A DNA stretch of 64,000 bases from Flavobacterium sp. 9AF. GTDB taxonomy: Bacteria; Bacteroidota; Bacteroidia; Flavobacteriales; Flavobacteriaceae. The notes below the pieces were generated by a model that was not told the origin of the DNA, searched no databases, and worked only from the letters and a program-made list of their open reading frames with translations. The stretch's first letter is position 1. The number at the start of each line of letters is the position of its first letter. The stretch is from contig NZ_LR733556.1 in NCBI RefSeq assembly GCF_902506265.1, forward strand, positions 418,614 to 482,613. The letters are read 5' to 3'. The position numbers were made by a program, and so were the translations under genes. Shown piece after piece: positions 51,012-60,846 of this stretch.

Positions 51012-52607
51012 TTAATGCAGGGCTTCACTAATATCTACTTTATTTTTATTGTTTTTAATTAAGAGAATAACGGGTACACAGATTAAGAATAGAATACCTA
51101 AATATAGGAAGATATCCATATACGATAAAACGGTACTTTGTTTCATGACACTCATATTTAAAACCTGATGTGCTTTAGCCAAAGCTTCGTTACTACTAAA
51201 ACCTTTCGACATAAATCCCATTTGTAATTGATGGATTCGATCTTGTACCTGAACTTTAGTAACATCTATATTAGAAATTAAATTTACTCTATGTTCCTGA
51301 CTAAAGCGGGCAATAAAAGTGGTTATAATAGCAATACCAAATGAACCTCCTAATTGGCGAAGCATTCCAGTAAATGCGGCTCCTTCACCAATACTTTTTC
51401 CTTTAAGAGTAGATAATGATAGTGTAGTAATAGGAACAAAGAGTAATCCTAAACCTAAACCTCTCACAATTAAAGGCCAATACATATAATTTTCAGCTGT
51501 ATCTGGTGTCATGATGGTATACATCCAAAAAGTAAAAACAAAGAACATTAGAAAGCCCAAAGCGACTAAATATTTTTGAGGAACCCCTTTTTGTAATAAT
51601 TGACCAATAATTGGCATCATAAAAGCAGTCATTAAAGAGCTAGGAATTAAAAGTAATCCTGCATCTGTAGCAGTCCATCCTAATATGGATTGTGTATATA
51701 TAGGTATAATAAAGGTGGAACCATATAAACCAAATCCCATTATAAAACTTAGAATGGTTCCGATTTTTAAATTGGTATCTTTTAATACTTTCAGATTAAC
51801 AATTGGATATTCATAAGTTAGTTCGCGCCAAATAAAGAAAAATAAACTAAAGAAACTAACTAAACTTAAAGTAATGATACTTGTATCGTTAAACCAATCA
51901 TCTTGTTGTCCGTGTTCTAAAACATATTGTAAAGAACCTATAAATCCAGCTAAAGTGAGTATGCCATACCAATCTACTTGTTTACTGCTTAATTTTTCAC
52001 CATATTTAGGACTCTTTACATAGTGTAAAGTTAAAAGAGTTGCCATAATTCCGATAGGAATATTAATATAAAAAATATAGGGCCAAGAATAAGTATCGAC
52101 CAAATAACCTCCTAAAGGTGGTCCTAACGTAGGACCAACAATTACCCCCATTCCATAAATAGCCTGAGCCATTCCTCTTTTAGCAACTGGATAACTTTCT
52201 GTAATAATAGTTTGAGAAGTTACTAGCAAGGCACCACCACCAAGACCTTGTATAAAACGAAAAGCAATTAATTCCCAAATTCCAGTGGCATTTCCACATA
52301 AGAAAGAAGCTGTAGTAAAAATGATAATTGAAGCCGCAAAATAGTTTCTACGTCCAAATTGTTGTGACAACCAGCTCGTCATTGGAATTACAATAACATT
52401 GGCAATAGCATAAGCCGTAATTACCCATGCTACGTCTGTTAATGTAGCCCCTAAACTTCCACGCATATCATTTAAGGCTACGTTTACAATAGTAGTATCT
52501 ACAATTTCTAAAAGTGCACATAATACTGCTGTTATGGTAATAATTACTCGATTAAAACCATATTCAACGAGACTATCTTCGTGTGTATTTGTTGTGCTTG
52601 TACTCAT
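51012..52607 (-). CDS. MFS multidrug efflux transporter, DHA2 (EmrB/QacA) type
   Basis: 531 residues with 14 membrane helices. DHA2 features: TTIVNVALNDMRGSLG in helix 1 (motif D1), LSQQFGRRNY (motif A), IQGLGGGALLVTSQTIITE, and GPPLGGYLVD, the motif C antiporter glycines. Works as a proton-drug antiporter in the inner membrane, paired with the HlyD adaptor and TolC channel encoded upstream. The start follows the adaptor stop by 2 bp. The transported compound is unknown. Confidence 0.94.
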   Translation of the reverse strand: MSTSTTNTHEDSLVEYGFNRVIITITAVLCALLEIVDTTIVNVALNDMRGSLGATLTDVAWVITAYAIANVIVIPMTSWLSQQFGRRNYFAASIIIFTTASFLCGNATGIWELIAFRFIQGLGGGALLVTSQTIITESYPVAKRGMAQAIYGMGVIVGPTLGPPLGGYLVDTYSWPYIFYINIPIGIMATLLTLHYVKSPKYGEKLSSKQVDWYGILTLAGFIGSLQYVLEHGQQDDWFNDTSIITLSLVSFFSLFFFIWRELTYEYPIVNLKVLKDTNLKIGTILSFIMGFGLYGSTFIIPIYTQSILGWTATDAGLLLIPSSLMTAFMMPIIGQLLQKGVPQKYLVALGFLMFFVFTFWMYTIMTPDTAENYMYWPLIVRGLGLGLLFVPITTLSLSTLKGKSIGEGAAFTGMLRQLGGSFGIAIITTFIARFSQEHRVNLISNIDVTKVQVQDRIHQLQMGFMSKGFSSNEALAKAHQVLNMSVMKQSTVLSYMDIFLYLGILFLICVPVILLIKNNKNKVDISEALH

Positions 52608-52609
52608 AA

Positions 52610-53689
52610 TTATTTTAGATGTACATCAACTTCTACATTCATTCCAGAACGAAGTGATTTTATTTTCTCTTTATTATTAGCTTCAGTTAATGATATTTTT
52701 ACGGGTAATCTTTGTACCGTTTTTACGAAATTTCCTGTAGCATTATCTGGTGGTAATAAGGAAAAACGAGATCCTGTTGCAGGAGAAAACGAAGTTATGG
52801 TTCCTTCAAATTCTTCATTAGGGTAAGCATCCACTTTGATGCCTACTTTTTGCCCTAAAGCCATTTTATTTAATTGCGTTTCTTTAAAATTAGCCACTAC
52901 CCAAACATCTTGCGTATTAATAATATAAAATAATGACTGTCCTGGTTGCACTAATTGACCATTTTGTAAGCTAACAGCAGATAATTGTCCGTCTATAGGT
53001 GCAATTACATAACAATAAGAAAGATTCAATTGGGCAGCTTCATAAACCGCTTTGGCTTTCAAAATATTTGCAGCAGCTACTTCCACTTGTTTGTTAGACA
53101 CATTAGAACGTGAGATCGCTGCATTTTTTAAGTAATTGCTAGCATTTTTTTGTTCTTGAGCTACCTTTAAATTGCTTTCAGCTTCTTGTTTAGCTGCTAA
53201 GGCTTGTTCGTATTGCTGTTTGGTAATCGATTTATTTTTATATAGATTTTCATAGCGTTCAAAATCACTAGTAGCCCTCCAAAGTCTTGTTTTAGCAGCT
53301 TCAATTGTATTTTCTGTAGATTTTGAATTCGCACTTGATACAGAAACATTAGCTAAAGCACCACCCGTTTCAGCTTTAGATACTTCTAAACTATTTTGAG
53401 AGACAAGTAAAGCGGCTTGCGCTTCTTTTTCTCTTATTACATAATCTTGTGGATCAATAACAAAAAGAGTGTCCCCTTTTTTTACAAATTGATTATCGGT
53501 AACATATACTTTTTTAATATAACCTGAAACTCTAGGTATAATCGGATTCATGTTTTGTTGAATTTGAGCATCATCTGTCGTTTCATGTGCTAAAGAATGG
53601 AAGTATTTGTAACCACCATAGCTAAGACCTAATACAGTAATTACTATTAATATTAGGGTAAATTTCTTATTTGTCTTCTTTTTTTCCAT
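52610..53689 (-). CDS. HlyD/EmrA family periplasmic adaptor
   Basis: 359 residues: one N-terminal membrane helix (LILIVITVLGLSYGGYKYF), a biotinyl-lipoyl half (VSGYIKKVYVTDNQFVKKGDTLFVID), a long coiled-coil hairpin (residues about 80-200, rich in Ala, Glu and Gln), then the second lipoyl half (VIAPIDGQLSAVSLQNGQLV) and a beta-barrel. It bridges the MFS pump and the TolC-like channel. Gaps to its neighbours are 2 bp and 9 bp. Confidence 0.94.
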   Translation of the reverse strand: MEKKKTNKKFTLILIVITVLGLSYGGYKYFHSLAHETTDDAQIQQNMNPIIPRVSGYIKKVYVTDNQFVKKGDTLFVIDPQDYVIREKEAQAALLVSQNSLEVSKAETGGALANVSVSSANSKSTENTIEAAKTRLWRATSDFERYENLYKNKSITKQQYEQALAAKQEAESNLKVAQEQKNASNYLKNAAISRSNVSNKQVEVAAANILKAKAVYEAAQLNLSYCYVIAPIDGQLSAVSLQNGQLVQPGQSLFYIINTQDVWVVANFKETQLNKMALGQKVGIKVDAYPNEEFEGTITSFSPATGSRFSLLPPDNATGNFVKTVQRLPVKISLTEANNKEKIKSLRSGMNVEVDVHLK

Positions 53690-53698
53690 CAGTATGTC

Positions 53699-55000
53699 TT
53701 AGTTTACGTTGAATGATTGGGTTAATTTTCCTTGTTGGTATAGTAATTCATAATATTTTTCTTGAATATCTGAAGTAGCAATAGCGTAATTTATTTTAGC
53801 TTGAATTTGATCCACATCAGCTTCTAATAAATCATTAGTAGTGGATAAACCATTCTCATATTTATCTTTTACAATACGGTAATTTTCGGTTGCTTGTTCT
53901 TGAGCTTTTAGATACACTTCTTTTTGTTGGAGCGCTAATTCATAATTTGCATTAGCTTCTTGAATTTCTTCCTTAATTTTATCAGAAAGAATGGCAATTT
54001 GTTGGGTAGCTTCTAGTGTTTTGCTTTTTGCCTTTTCAACTTCTTTACTGTTTTTGAATAAAGACGAAAAGTCGTAAGAAATTCCAGCACCAAAATTCAT
54101 TGCATTGGTTATTGTAAAAGCATTTTTTACATCTAAAGCAATATAACCACCAATCAAGTTGATAGAAGGTAAATAATTACCTTTAGCCACTTTAATATTA
54201 CTTTTTAAAGCCTCTTCTTGATATTGCAAGGCTTCTAAATCTTTTCTATCTGTTGCTGTTTCAGTAACGATTTTAGTTGTTTTTTCAACACTGTTTTCAG
54301 GAATTTCGATAACAGTTCCTTCTGGTAATTGTAGAAGATTAGCCAATTGATAGTTTAAAACCGAATAATTTTTTTTGGCTGTAGCCAATGACAATTGAAT
54401 ATTAGATTCTTGTAATTGTGCTTTTAATAAATCATTGTGCGCAAGTAAACCATTGTCTTCCATCGCTTGAAAATCAAGTACACGTTGGTGTGCAGTTTTT
54501 AGAAAATCTTCGGTTAATTGAATCATTTGATTGGTTTTGTACAAACCAAAATACAATTGGGTAACCGCTAAAGCCACTTGTTCTTTTGTGTGTTTAGCGT
54601 GACTCATTTCTGCTTTATTGATGCTTTTTGCAGCTTTAATCCCATTTTGAATTTTAAAACCATTAAAAACAGGTATCGTAGCTGTAGCTTGACCAATCAT
54701 CAATTGGTTGATATCTAAACCATTTCCACCTGATTGAGGAGCTAAATTACCTTTAATTTTAGCTTGTGTTAATCTGAAATATTGTCCCGAAACAGATAAA
54801 TTCGGTAATTGATTGTTTTTTACGGTTTTCAATTCCCATTCCGAAGTTTTTACTTTAGTATCAGCCAAAATAGCTTGGTTACTTTGGGTAACACCAATAT
54901 GGATAGCTTCTTCTAAGGAAAGTGATTTCGCATTTTGTGCTTGTAGAAAAGAGGTCAATAGGAGCACAAAATAGAGTACAAGTACATTTTTATTATTCAT
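53699..55000 (-). CDS. TolC family outer-membrane channel
   Basis: 433 residues with signal peptide (1-21, LLLTSFLQAQ). Two repeated halves of long helices carry the OEP pattern: LSLEEAIHIGVTQSNQAILA, YGLYKTNQMIQLTEDFLK, NLLQLPEGT, then KGNYLPSINLIGGYIAL and KYENGLSTTNDLLEADVDQ. Forms the trimeric exit duct of the tripartite pump. Reads directly after the TetR gene (2-bp gap). Confidence 0.94.
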   Translation of the reverse strand: MNNKNVLVLYFVLLLTSFLQAQNAKSLSLEEAIHIGVTQSNQAILADTKVKTSEWELKTVKNNQLPNLSVSGQYFRLTQAKIKGNLAPQSGGNGLDINQLMIGQATATIPVFNGFKIQNGIKAAKSINKAEMSHAKHTKEQVALAVTQLYFGLYKTNQMIQLTEDFLKTAHQRVLDFQAMEDNGLLAHNDLLKAQLQESNIQLSLATAKKNYSVLNYQLANLLQLPEGTVIEIPENSVEKTTKIVTETATDRKDLEALQYQEEALKSNIKVAKGNYLPSINLIGGYIALDVKNAFTITNAMNFGAGISYDFSSLFKNSKEVEKAKSKTLEATQQIAILSDKIKEEIQEANANYELALQQKEVYLKAQEQATENYRIVKDKYENGLSTTNDLLEADVDQIQAKINYAIATSDIQEKYYELLYQQGKLTQSFNVN

Positions 55001-55002
55001 AT

Positions 55003-55620
55003 TTATTGAATTAACATTCCTAAAATTATGTTCGACATATTATTGGTAAAATCATTTAAAATGTAGTTTTCAAATGAAAGATCATCGTCTAAGCTTAGTA
55101 ATTCTTGATAAAACTTTTTATTATTATAAATTTGGAAAAAAGAACCAATAACTATAACAGGAATTAATACAGTATTACAATTTTCTTTAAAAATTTTTTC
55201 TGTTTGGCCTTCTTTTATGATTTCTTCTAAAAGTTTAAGATTATTTTTTTTAATTTCTGAAAAAGCAGGAAAATTGCTGGTTCTGTTTTGGTTGATTATT
55301 TCATAATGCAGAATTTGATAAATATCCCTATTTTGATAAATACGTTTTATATATAAGGCCACAAATTTTTCAATTTTTTCTTTAGAGGATATAGCTTCCG
55401 CTTGAATATTTTCTAACATGATACGAAATGCAGAAACCCGATATAATATTATGGCTTCAAGTAATTTTTCTTTCGAACCAAAATAATAGGAAACCATAGC
55501 TACATTAATGTCTGCTGCTTTGGCTATCTCTCTAATAGAAGTGCCATCAAAACCTTTTTCTGCAAAGAGTTTTTCAGTAACGGTTATAATTTCAATTTGC
55601 TTTGGATTATATTCAGTCAT
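55003..55620 (-). CDS. TetR family repressor of the efflux operon
   Basis: 205 residues. Helix-turn-helix at 15-60: LFAEKGFDGTSIREIAKAA and DINVAMVSYYFGSKEKLLEAI (in two parts), the usual TetR pattern. The C-terminal ligand-binding helical domain is variable. First gene of the operon TetR-TolC-HlyD-MFS, with a large palindrome overlapping its promoter 20 bp upstream, so autoregulation and drug induction are expected. The effector is unknown. Confidence 0.94.
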   Translation of the reverse strand: MTEYNPKQIEIITVTEKLFAEKGFDGTSIREIAKAADINVAMVSYYFGSKEKLLEAIILYRVSAFRIMLENIQAEAISSKEKIEKFVALYIKRIYQNRDIYQILHYEIINQNRTSNFPAFSEIKKNNLKLLEEIIKEGQTEKIFKENCNTVLIPVIVIGSFFQIYNNKKFYQELLSLDDDLSFENYILNDFTNNMSNIILGMLIQ

Positions 55621-55640
55621 AATCTACTTTTTTAAATCGA

Positions 55641-55689
55641 ATACAAAATTAAACATTTGTTTAAATTAAACGTTTGTTTAATTTTGTAT
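55641..55689. promoter_or_regulatory. Efflux operon promoter and nested TetR operator palindromes
   Basis: Outer perfect 14-bp arms ATACAAAATTAAAC (55641-55654) and GTTTAATTTTGTAT (55676-55689) enclose two 16-bp palindromes: TTAAACATTTGTTTAA (55649-55664, perfect) and TTAAACGTTTGTTTAA (55666-55681, one mismatch). The minus-strand -7 element TAATTTTG (complement of 55644-55651) of the TetR gene lies in the left arm; the mirror copy on the plus strand is at 55679-55686. Confidence 0.75.
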
Positions 55690-55767
55690 TAACAAGAAAT
55701 TAACATTTTTAAACTTCTTGTTTGTTTCATTTTATTTGAAGCAGTAAAATTTGAATATTGATTTGAA

Positions 55768-56532
55768 TTAAGAAGTAATTGTTTTTATAAATTCATTAAT
55801 TTTAGAAACAGCGTTAGTTTTTAAAAAAGTAATAAAAGCACTACCAATTATTGCTCCTTTTTGATGTGTAGTTGCTTGAGAAAAAGTGGTATAATCTTTT
55901 ATTCCGAAACCAACAATTTGAGGATTTTTTAAATTTAATTTTGCTATTTTTTCGAAATAATTTTGTTGCTCTTCTCCAAATCCGCTTTGATTTCCAGTTA
56001 CTGATGCTGAGCTAACCAAATATATAAAGCTACTAGAAATTGCATCTATTTGAGCTATTCTTTCCTTAGAAGTTTGAGGTGTAATTAAGAAAATATTTTT
56101 TAAATTTAATCTTTCAAATAAGCTTTTGTATTCCTTTTCATAAACTTGTAATGGTAAATCAGGAATAATTAAACCATCGATACCTATCTCATGACATTTT
56201 TGGCAAAATTTTTCCATTCCATATTGCATCATTGGGTTGAAATAGCCCATTATTATAAGAGGTATTGTTACTGTTTTTCTAATATCCTTTAATTGTTCAA
56301 AAAGAAGTGTGGTTGTCATTCCATTTTCAATAGCTTGTGTTGAACTTTCTTGAATAGTAGGTCCATCAGCTAAAGGATCGGAGAAGGGAAGACCAATTTC
56401 TATCATATCCACTCCATTTTTTTCCAATTCATGTATAATTGAAACAGTATCATTTATTGTGGGATAACCCGCTGTAAAATAGATTGAAAGCAGTTTTTTA
56501 TTTTGCTCTAAGGTTGTATTAATCCTGTTCAT
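55768..56532 (-). CDS. trpA: Tryptophan synthase alpha chain
   Basis: 254 residues. Motif EIGLPFSDPLADGPTIQ carries the catalytic Glu and Asp pair; GYFNPMMQYG, DGLIIPDLP and the phosphate loop GFGIKDYTTF follow. Cleaves indole-3-glycerol phosphate to indole and passes it to TrpB. Last gene of the trp operon, 33 bp after trpB. Confidence 0.96.
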   Translation of the reverse strand: MNRINTTLEQNKKLLSIYFTAGYPTINDTVSIIHELEKNGVDMIEIGLPFSDPLADGPTIQESSTQAIENGMTTTLLFEQLKDIRKTVTIPLIIMGYFNPMMQYGMEKFCQKCHEIGIDGLIIPDLPLQVYEKEYKSLFERLNLKNIFLITPQTSKERIAQIDAISSSFIYLVSSASVTGNQSGFGEEQQNYFEKIAKLNLKNPQIVGFGIKDYTTFSQATTHQKGAIIGSAFITFLKTNAVSKINEFIKTITS

Positions 56533-56565
56533 TTTTTTAAGATTTCTAGATATCGATTTGTAAAT

Positions 56566-57753
56566 TTAAAATTTAAAATAATCGATATAAGTATTTAAGT
56601 CTTTATCACCTCTTCCAGATAAATTGATAACGACTATGTCTGTTGATTTAAATTGTTTTTTTTCTAGCACTGCAAAAGCATGTGCCGATTCAATTGCAGG
56701 AATTATTCCTTCTGTTTTGGATAATGCTAAACCTGCTTGCATGGCATCAGCGTCAGTAATAGCAATAAATTCTGCTCTGTTTGAATCATGTAAATGCGCA
56801 TGTAATGGTCCTACACCGGGATAATCTAAACCAGCAGATATAGAGTAGGGTTCAGTTATTTGACCATCTTCTGTTTGCATCAACAAAGTTTTACTTCCAT
56901 GAATAATGCCTATTTTACCTAGAACGGAAGTAGCTGCACTTTCCCCAGAATCAACACCATGACCAGCAGCTTCTACTGCAATTAATTTAACAGATTCATC
57001 TTCTAAAAATTCGTAAAAAGCTCCTGCAGCATTACTTCCACCGCCTACACAAGCAATTACATAATTAGGATATTCTGTTTTTTCTTGTTCTTTAAGTTGC
57101 ATTTTAATTTCTTTTGAAATTATATTTTGAAAACGAGCAACCATATCTGGATAGGGGTGTGGACCTACTACCGAACCAATAATATAAAAAGTATCTATCG
57201 GATTATTAATCCAGTCACGAATGGCTTCGTTTGTAGCATCTTTTAGTGTTTTTGAACCCGAAGTGGCTGGTCTGACAGTTGCTCCTAACATTTTCATTCG
57301 AGCCACATTAGGAGCTTGTCTTTTGATATCCACTTCGCCCATATAAACGATACATTCTAATCCCATGAGCGCACATACAGTTGCTGTTGCTACTCCGTGT
57401 TGACCAGCACCTGTTTCGGCAATAATTCTTTTTTTACCTAATCTTTTAGCCATTAATATTTGCCCAATAGTATTATTTACTTTGTGAGCACCTGTATGAC
57501 ATAAATCTTCTCTTTTTAAATAAATTTTAGTATTGTATTTTTCAGATAATCTTTTAGCAAAGTAGAGTGGAGTAGGTCTGCCTACATATTGTCTCAATAG
57601 ATGGTAAAATTCATCTTGAAAAGAAGGTTCTGCCATTATTTTTAAATAATTTTCTTTTAATTCTTCAACATTAGGATATAACATTTCAGGAATAAAAGCA
57701 CCTCCAAATTTTCCATAAAATCCATCTAAATCAACACTATATTTTGTCTTCAT
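56566..57753 (-). CDS. trpB: Tryptophan synthase beta chain
   Basis: 395 residues. The PLP lysine lies in LKREDLCHTGAHKVNN, the phosphate loop is GGGSNAAGAFYEF, and the end has NLSGRGDKDL. PLP-dependent joining of serine and indole to give tryptophan. Its start overlaps the end of trpF by 17 bp, implying translational coupling. Confidence 0.97.
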   Translation of the reverse strand: MKTKYSVDLDGFYGKFGGAFIPEMLYPNVEELKENYLKIMAEPSFQDEFYHLLRQYVGRPTPLYFAKRLSEKYNTKIYLKREDLCHTGAHKVNNTIGQILMAKRLGKKRIIAETGAGQHGVATATVCALMGLECIVYMGEVDIKRQAPNVARMKMLGATVRPATSGSKTLKDATNEAIRDWINNPIDTFYIIGSVVGPHPYPDMVARFQNIISKEIKMQLKEQEKTEYPNYVIACVGGGSNAAGAFYEFLEDESVKLIAVEAAGHGVDSGESAATSVLGKIGIIHGSKTLLMQTEDGQITEPYSISAGLDYPGVGPLHAHLHDSNRAEFIAITDADAMQAGLALSKTEGIIPAIESAHAFAVLEKKQFKSTDIVVINLSGRGDKDLNTYIDYFKF

Positions 57754-58378
57754 ATAATAATCTTTTTAATCTTCTCAATTTTGAGAAATTTTTAAATCCT
57801 ACTTTTTTCTCGAAGCGACTGTTTACATCAACGCCATAGCAATATTTTGCTGTATCCGTATTCAAGAAGGATTTTATAGCATCTACACTTGTTAATCCAA
57901 TTCCTCCACTAAGAAAAAAAGGTTTAGTTAATTTGTAATTTAATAATAAATTCCAGTCGAAAGAAATACCGTTTCCACCAGGCAATTTTCCTTTGGTATC
58001 GAAAAGAAATAAATCTACTGATTCTTCATAATCAGAAAGTAAATTGAAATCAAAATCTTCGTCAATTGAAAAAGATTTAATCACTTCAACTCCTAGTTTT
58101 TTTAGCTTTTGGCACAATTCTGGAGATTCACTACCATGAAGTTGTACTGCATCAAATTCGAATTTTTTAATGATACCTTTAATAGTTTCAAATTCTTCAT
58201 CTACAAAAACGGCAATTTTTTTTATATTTTTTGGAATATCAATAATTGCATCATCAGTGAATCTTCTTAATGACTTTTCCCAAAAAATAAATCCTAAATA
58301 ATCTGGTTTTAAAGTGCAAATATCTTGAATGTTCTCAGGATATTTCATACCACAAATTTTTAGTTTAACGTCTAACAT
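57737..58378 (-). CDS. trpF: Phosphoribosylanthranilate isomerase
   Basis: 213 residues of a TIM barrel: LKICGMKYPENIQD with the catalytic Cys, AVQLHGSESPELC, LFDTKGKLPGGNGISFDW with the acid Asp, and LSGGIGLTSV. Third-from-last step before indole formation. Overlaps trpC by 7 bp and trpB by 17 bp. Confidence 0.95.
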   Translation of the reverse strand: MLDVKLKICGMKYPENIQDICTLKPDYLGFIFWEKSLRRFTDDAIIDIPKNIKKIAVFVDEEFETIKGIIKKFEFDAVQLHGSESPELCQKLKKLGVEVIKSFSIDEDFDFNLLSDYEESVDLFLFDTKGKLPGGNGISFDWNLLLNYKLTKPFFLSGGIGLTSVDAIKSFLNTDTAKYCYGVDVNSRFEKKVGFKNFSKLRRLKRLLYEDKI

Positions 58379-59160
58379 ACTATTAATTTATTAATAAAAT
58401 CTTTTGCTTCTTTGCCAGGATCATTCGTTTTCATGAAGTGTTCTCCCATTAAAAAACCTTGATACCCCTGTTGTTGTAATTCTTTAACTTCTTTTACTGT
58501 ATATATACCACTTTCAGAAACTTTTACAAAATCATCTGGAATGTAATTTACTAATTCCTTGCTATAATTCAAACTTACTTCAAAAGTTTTTAAATTTCTA
58601 TTATTAACACCAATCATATTTAAACTGGGCATTATAGATTTTTCAATTTCTTCTTTATTATGAACTTCTAATAATACTTCTAAAGCCAAACTTTGTGCAA
58701 AGTTAGAAAGATGTTTTATTTCTTCTCTAGTTAAAACAGAAGCAATTAATAATATTGCATCTGCACCATGAGCTTTAGCTTCAAGAATTTGATATTCATC
58801 TACAACAAACTCTTTTCGAAGCAAAGGTACATTAACTGATGCTTTTGCAAGTAAAAAATCATCTAAAGAGCCACCGAAATATTTTCCATCTGTTAAAACA
58901 GATATGCCACAAACACCAGCATTTTGATATCCAACTACCACATCTTCAACAGAATGGTTATTGTTAATTGCTGGTTTTGAAGGAGATCTTCTTTTATGTT
59001 CTGCAATAATTCCTGATAGACTGTTCTTTAAAAGTTTTGCTAAAGAATAAGTACGACTGTTAAATAGTACTGATGATTCTAATTGATTAATTGGTATAAT
59101 ACTTTTTTTAAGAGCGACTTCTCTTTTTTTATCTTTTATTATTTTATCTAAAATAGTCAT
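58372..59160 (-). CDS. trpC: Indole-3-glycerol phosphate synthase
   Basis: 262 residues, separate from TrpF. Signatures: IIAEHKRRSPSKP with the catalytic Lys region, ISVLTDGKYFGGSL, LLRKEFVVDEYQI, and GVNNRNLKTFEV; KVSESGIYTV at the phosphate site. Makes indole-3-glycerol phosphate from CdRP. Confidence 0.96.
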   Translation of the reverse strand: MTILDKIIKDKKREVALKKSIIPINQLESSVLFNSRTYSLAKLLKNSLSGIIAEHKRRSPSKPAINNNHSVEDVVVGYQNAGVCGISVLTDGKYFGGSLDDFLLAKASVNVPLLRKEFVVDEYQILEAKAHGADAILLIASVLTREEIKHLSNFAQSLALEVLLEVHNKEEIEKSIMPSLNMIGVNNRNLKTFEVSLNYSKELVNYIPDDFVKVSESGIYTVKEVKELQQQGYQGFLMGEHFMKTNDPGKEAKDFINKLIVC

Positions 59161-59184
59161 GTCTTGGGCAATTAGGTTGTGTTG

Positions 59185-60180
59185 TTATTTACTTAGTTGA
59201 ATTAATTGGTTTAATTTTTCAAATGCTTTACCGCTTGTTAAACTTTCTTGAGCTTTATTTAAAGCGTCTTCATAACTTGAATTTTCTACCGTTTTAATAG
59301 CTACAGCGGCATTGGCACAAACTACATTGTTTTGTTCTTTTGTACCCTTTCCAGAAATGACATTGTAAAATATTTTTGCAGCTTCATCAATAGAGTTTCC
59401 TCCTTTGATTTTTTCTAATTCAATTTGTTGAAAATGGAGTTCTGCTGGTTTTAAAATGTTTTCTGTAGTATTTGTTATTATTTTTACTTCATCGGTTAAT
59501 GAGATTTCATCAAAACCGCTTAGACCATGCAGAATACTGTAATTTGTGGAAGTATTTTGGTACAAATAGGCATACATTCGAGCTAATTCTAAACTAAAAA
59601 CACCTACCATTTGGTTTTTTGGGAAAGAAGGATTCACCATTGGACCAAGCATATTAAAAAAAGTTTTTACACCCAATTCTTTACGAATAGGTCCTACATT
59701 TTTCATAGCTGGATGGAATAAAGGAGCATGTAAAATAGCTATGTTAGTCTCTTCTATAGATTTTGTTAAAAAACCAATATCATTACTAAATTTTATACCC
59801 ATTTTTTCCATAACGTTACTTGAGCCTGATATAGAAGAAACTCCGTAATTACCATGTTTCGCAACTTTTATACCTGCTCCAGCAACTATAAAAGAAGCTA
59901 AAGTAGAAATGTTGAATGTGTCTTTGCCATCGCCACCTGTACCGCACAAGTCAACTGTATTGTACTGAGAAAAATCAACAGGAATACACAGCTCTAGTAG
60001 TGCTTCTCTAAATCCTGAAAGTTCATCTACTGTAATACTTCTCATCATATAAACGGTTAAAAAAGCAGCAGTTTGACTTTGATTATAATTTCCAGATGAA
60101 ATTTGGACTAAAACGTCTTTTGCTTCACTTTTTGATAATATTTCGTGATTGATAAGTCTATTTAATATGGTTTTGCTCAT
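59185..60180 (-). CDS. trpD: Anthranilate phosphoribosyltransferase
   Basis: 331 residues. The PRPP loop DLCGTGGDGKDTFNIST is intact, with KHGNYGVSSISGSSNVME and the metal-binding DEISLTDEV. Family-typical length. 51 bp after trpG and 24 bp before trpC. Confidence 0.96.
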   Translation of the reverse strand: MSKTILNRLINHEILSKSEAKDVLVQISSGNYNQSQTAAFLTVYMMRSITVDELSGFREALLELCIPVDFSQYNTVDLCGTGGDGKDTFNISTLASFIVAGAGIKVAKHGNYGVSSISGSSNVMEKMGIKFSNDIGFLTKSIEETNIAILHAPLFHPAMKNVGPIRKELGVKTFFNMLGPMVNPSFPKNQMVGVFSLELARMYAYLYQNTSTNYSILHGLSGFDEISLTDEVKIITNTTENILKPAELHFQQIELEKIKGGNSIDEAAKIFYNVISGKGTKEQNNVVCANAAVAIKTVENSSYEDALNKAQESLTSGKAFEKLNQLIQLSK

Positions 60181-60231
60181 TAATTGAAAGTATTAGATTT
60201 AAATTGGTTAGTAAATTACTAATTGAAATGA

Positions 60232-60798
60232 TTAATTTTTTATCCAATTTTCAAGTATTTTTTTTCCAAAAGGTGTTAAAACGCTTTCAGGATGATATTG
60301 AACACCTCTAACATCATAATTTTTATGTTTCATCGACATGATTTGTCCATTTTTATCTATTGAGGTGATAATTAAGTTTTTTGGTAACTCATCTTGTGAA
60401 ACTACCCATGAATGGTAACGGCCTACTTCAATTTCTTTTGGTAAACCATTGAAAATATAATCTTCTTCAATTTGAGTCACACGGGTAGCCACACCATGGT
60501 AAACTTTATCTAAGTTGATTAATTTACCTCCAAAAACTTCTCCTATAGCTTGTAAACCAAGACAAACTCCAAAAATACTTTTTGTAGGAGCATATTTTTC
60601 AATAACTGCTTTCAATAAACCCGCTTCTTCTGGTACTCCTGGACCTGGTGATAGTATTATTTTATCAAAAGATTCTAATTCTTCCAATTCAAATTGGTCA
60701 TTTCTATAAACAGTTACTTCAGCATTTAAGTCTTCTAGATAATGCACTAAATTATAAGTGAAACTATCATAATTATCGATCATTGCTATTTTCATCAT
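60232..60798 (-). CDS. trpG: Anthranilate synthase glutaminase subunit
   Basis: 188 residues, class I glutamine amidotransferase: nucleophile in GVCLGLQAIGEVFGG, then GRYHSWVV and the His-Glu pair in VQYHPESVLTP. Supplies ammonia to TrpE. As in other bacteria it could also serve as PabA. 48 bp after trpE. Confidence 0.94.
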   Translation of the reverse strand: MMKIAMIDNYDSFTYNLVHYLEDLNAEVTVYRNDQFELEELESFDKIILSPGPGVPEEAGLLKAVIEKYAPTKSIFGVCLGLQAIGEVFGGKLINLDKVYHGVATRVTQIEEDYIFNGLPKEIEVGRYHSWVVSQDELPKNLIITSIDKNGQIMSMKHKNYDVRGVQYHPESVLTPFGKKILENWIKN

Positions 60799-60846
60799 TT
60801 TTCAATTTCAGTGTCAAATTTCATTTTGACTAGTTATTATTAATTC

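Noticed and set aside
51012..55620. Export system for the double-glycine peptide
   Set aside because: The pump is an MFS-HlyD-TolC drug efflux set without an ABC transporter or C39 peptidase, and it lies over 40 kb away.
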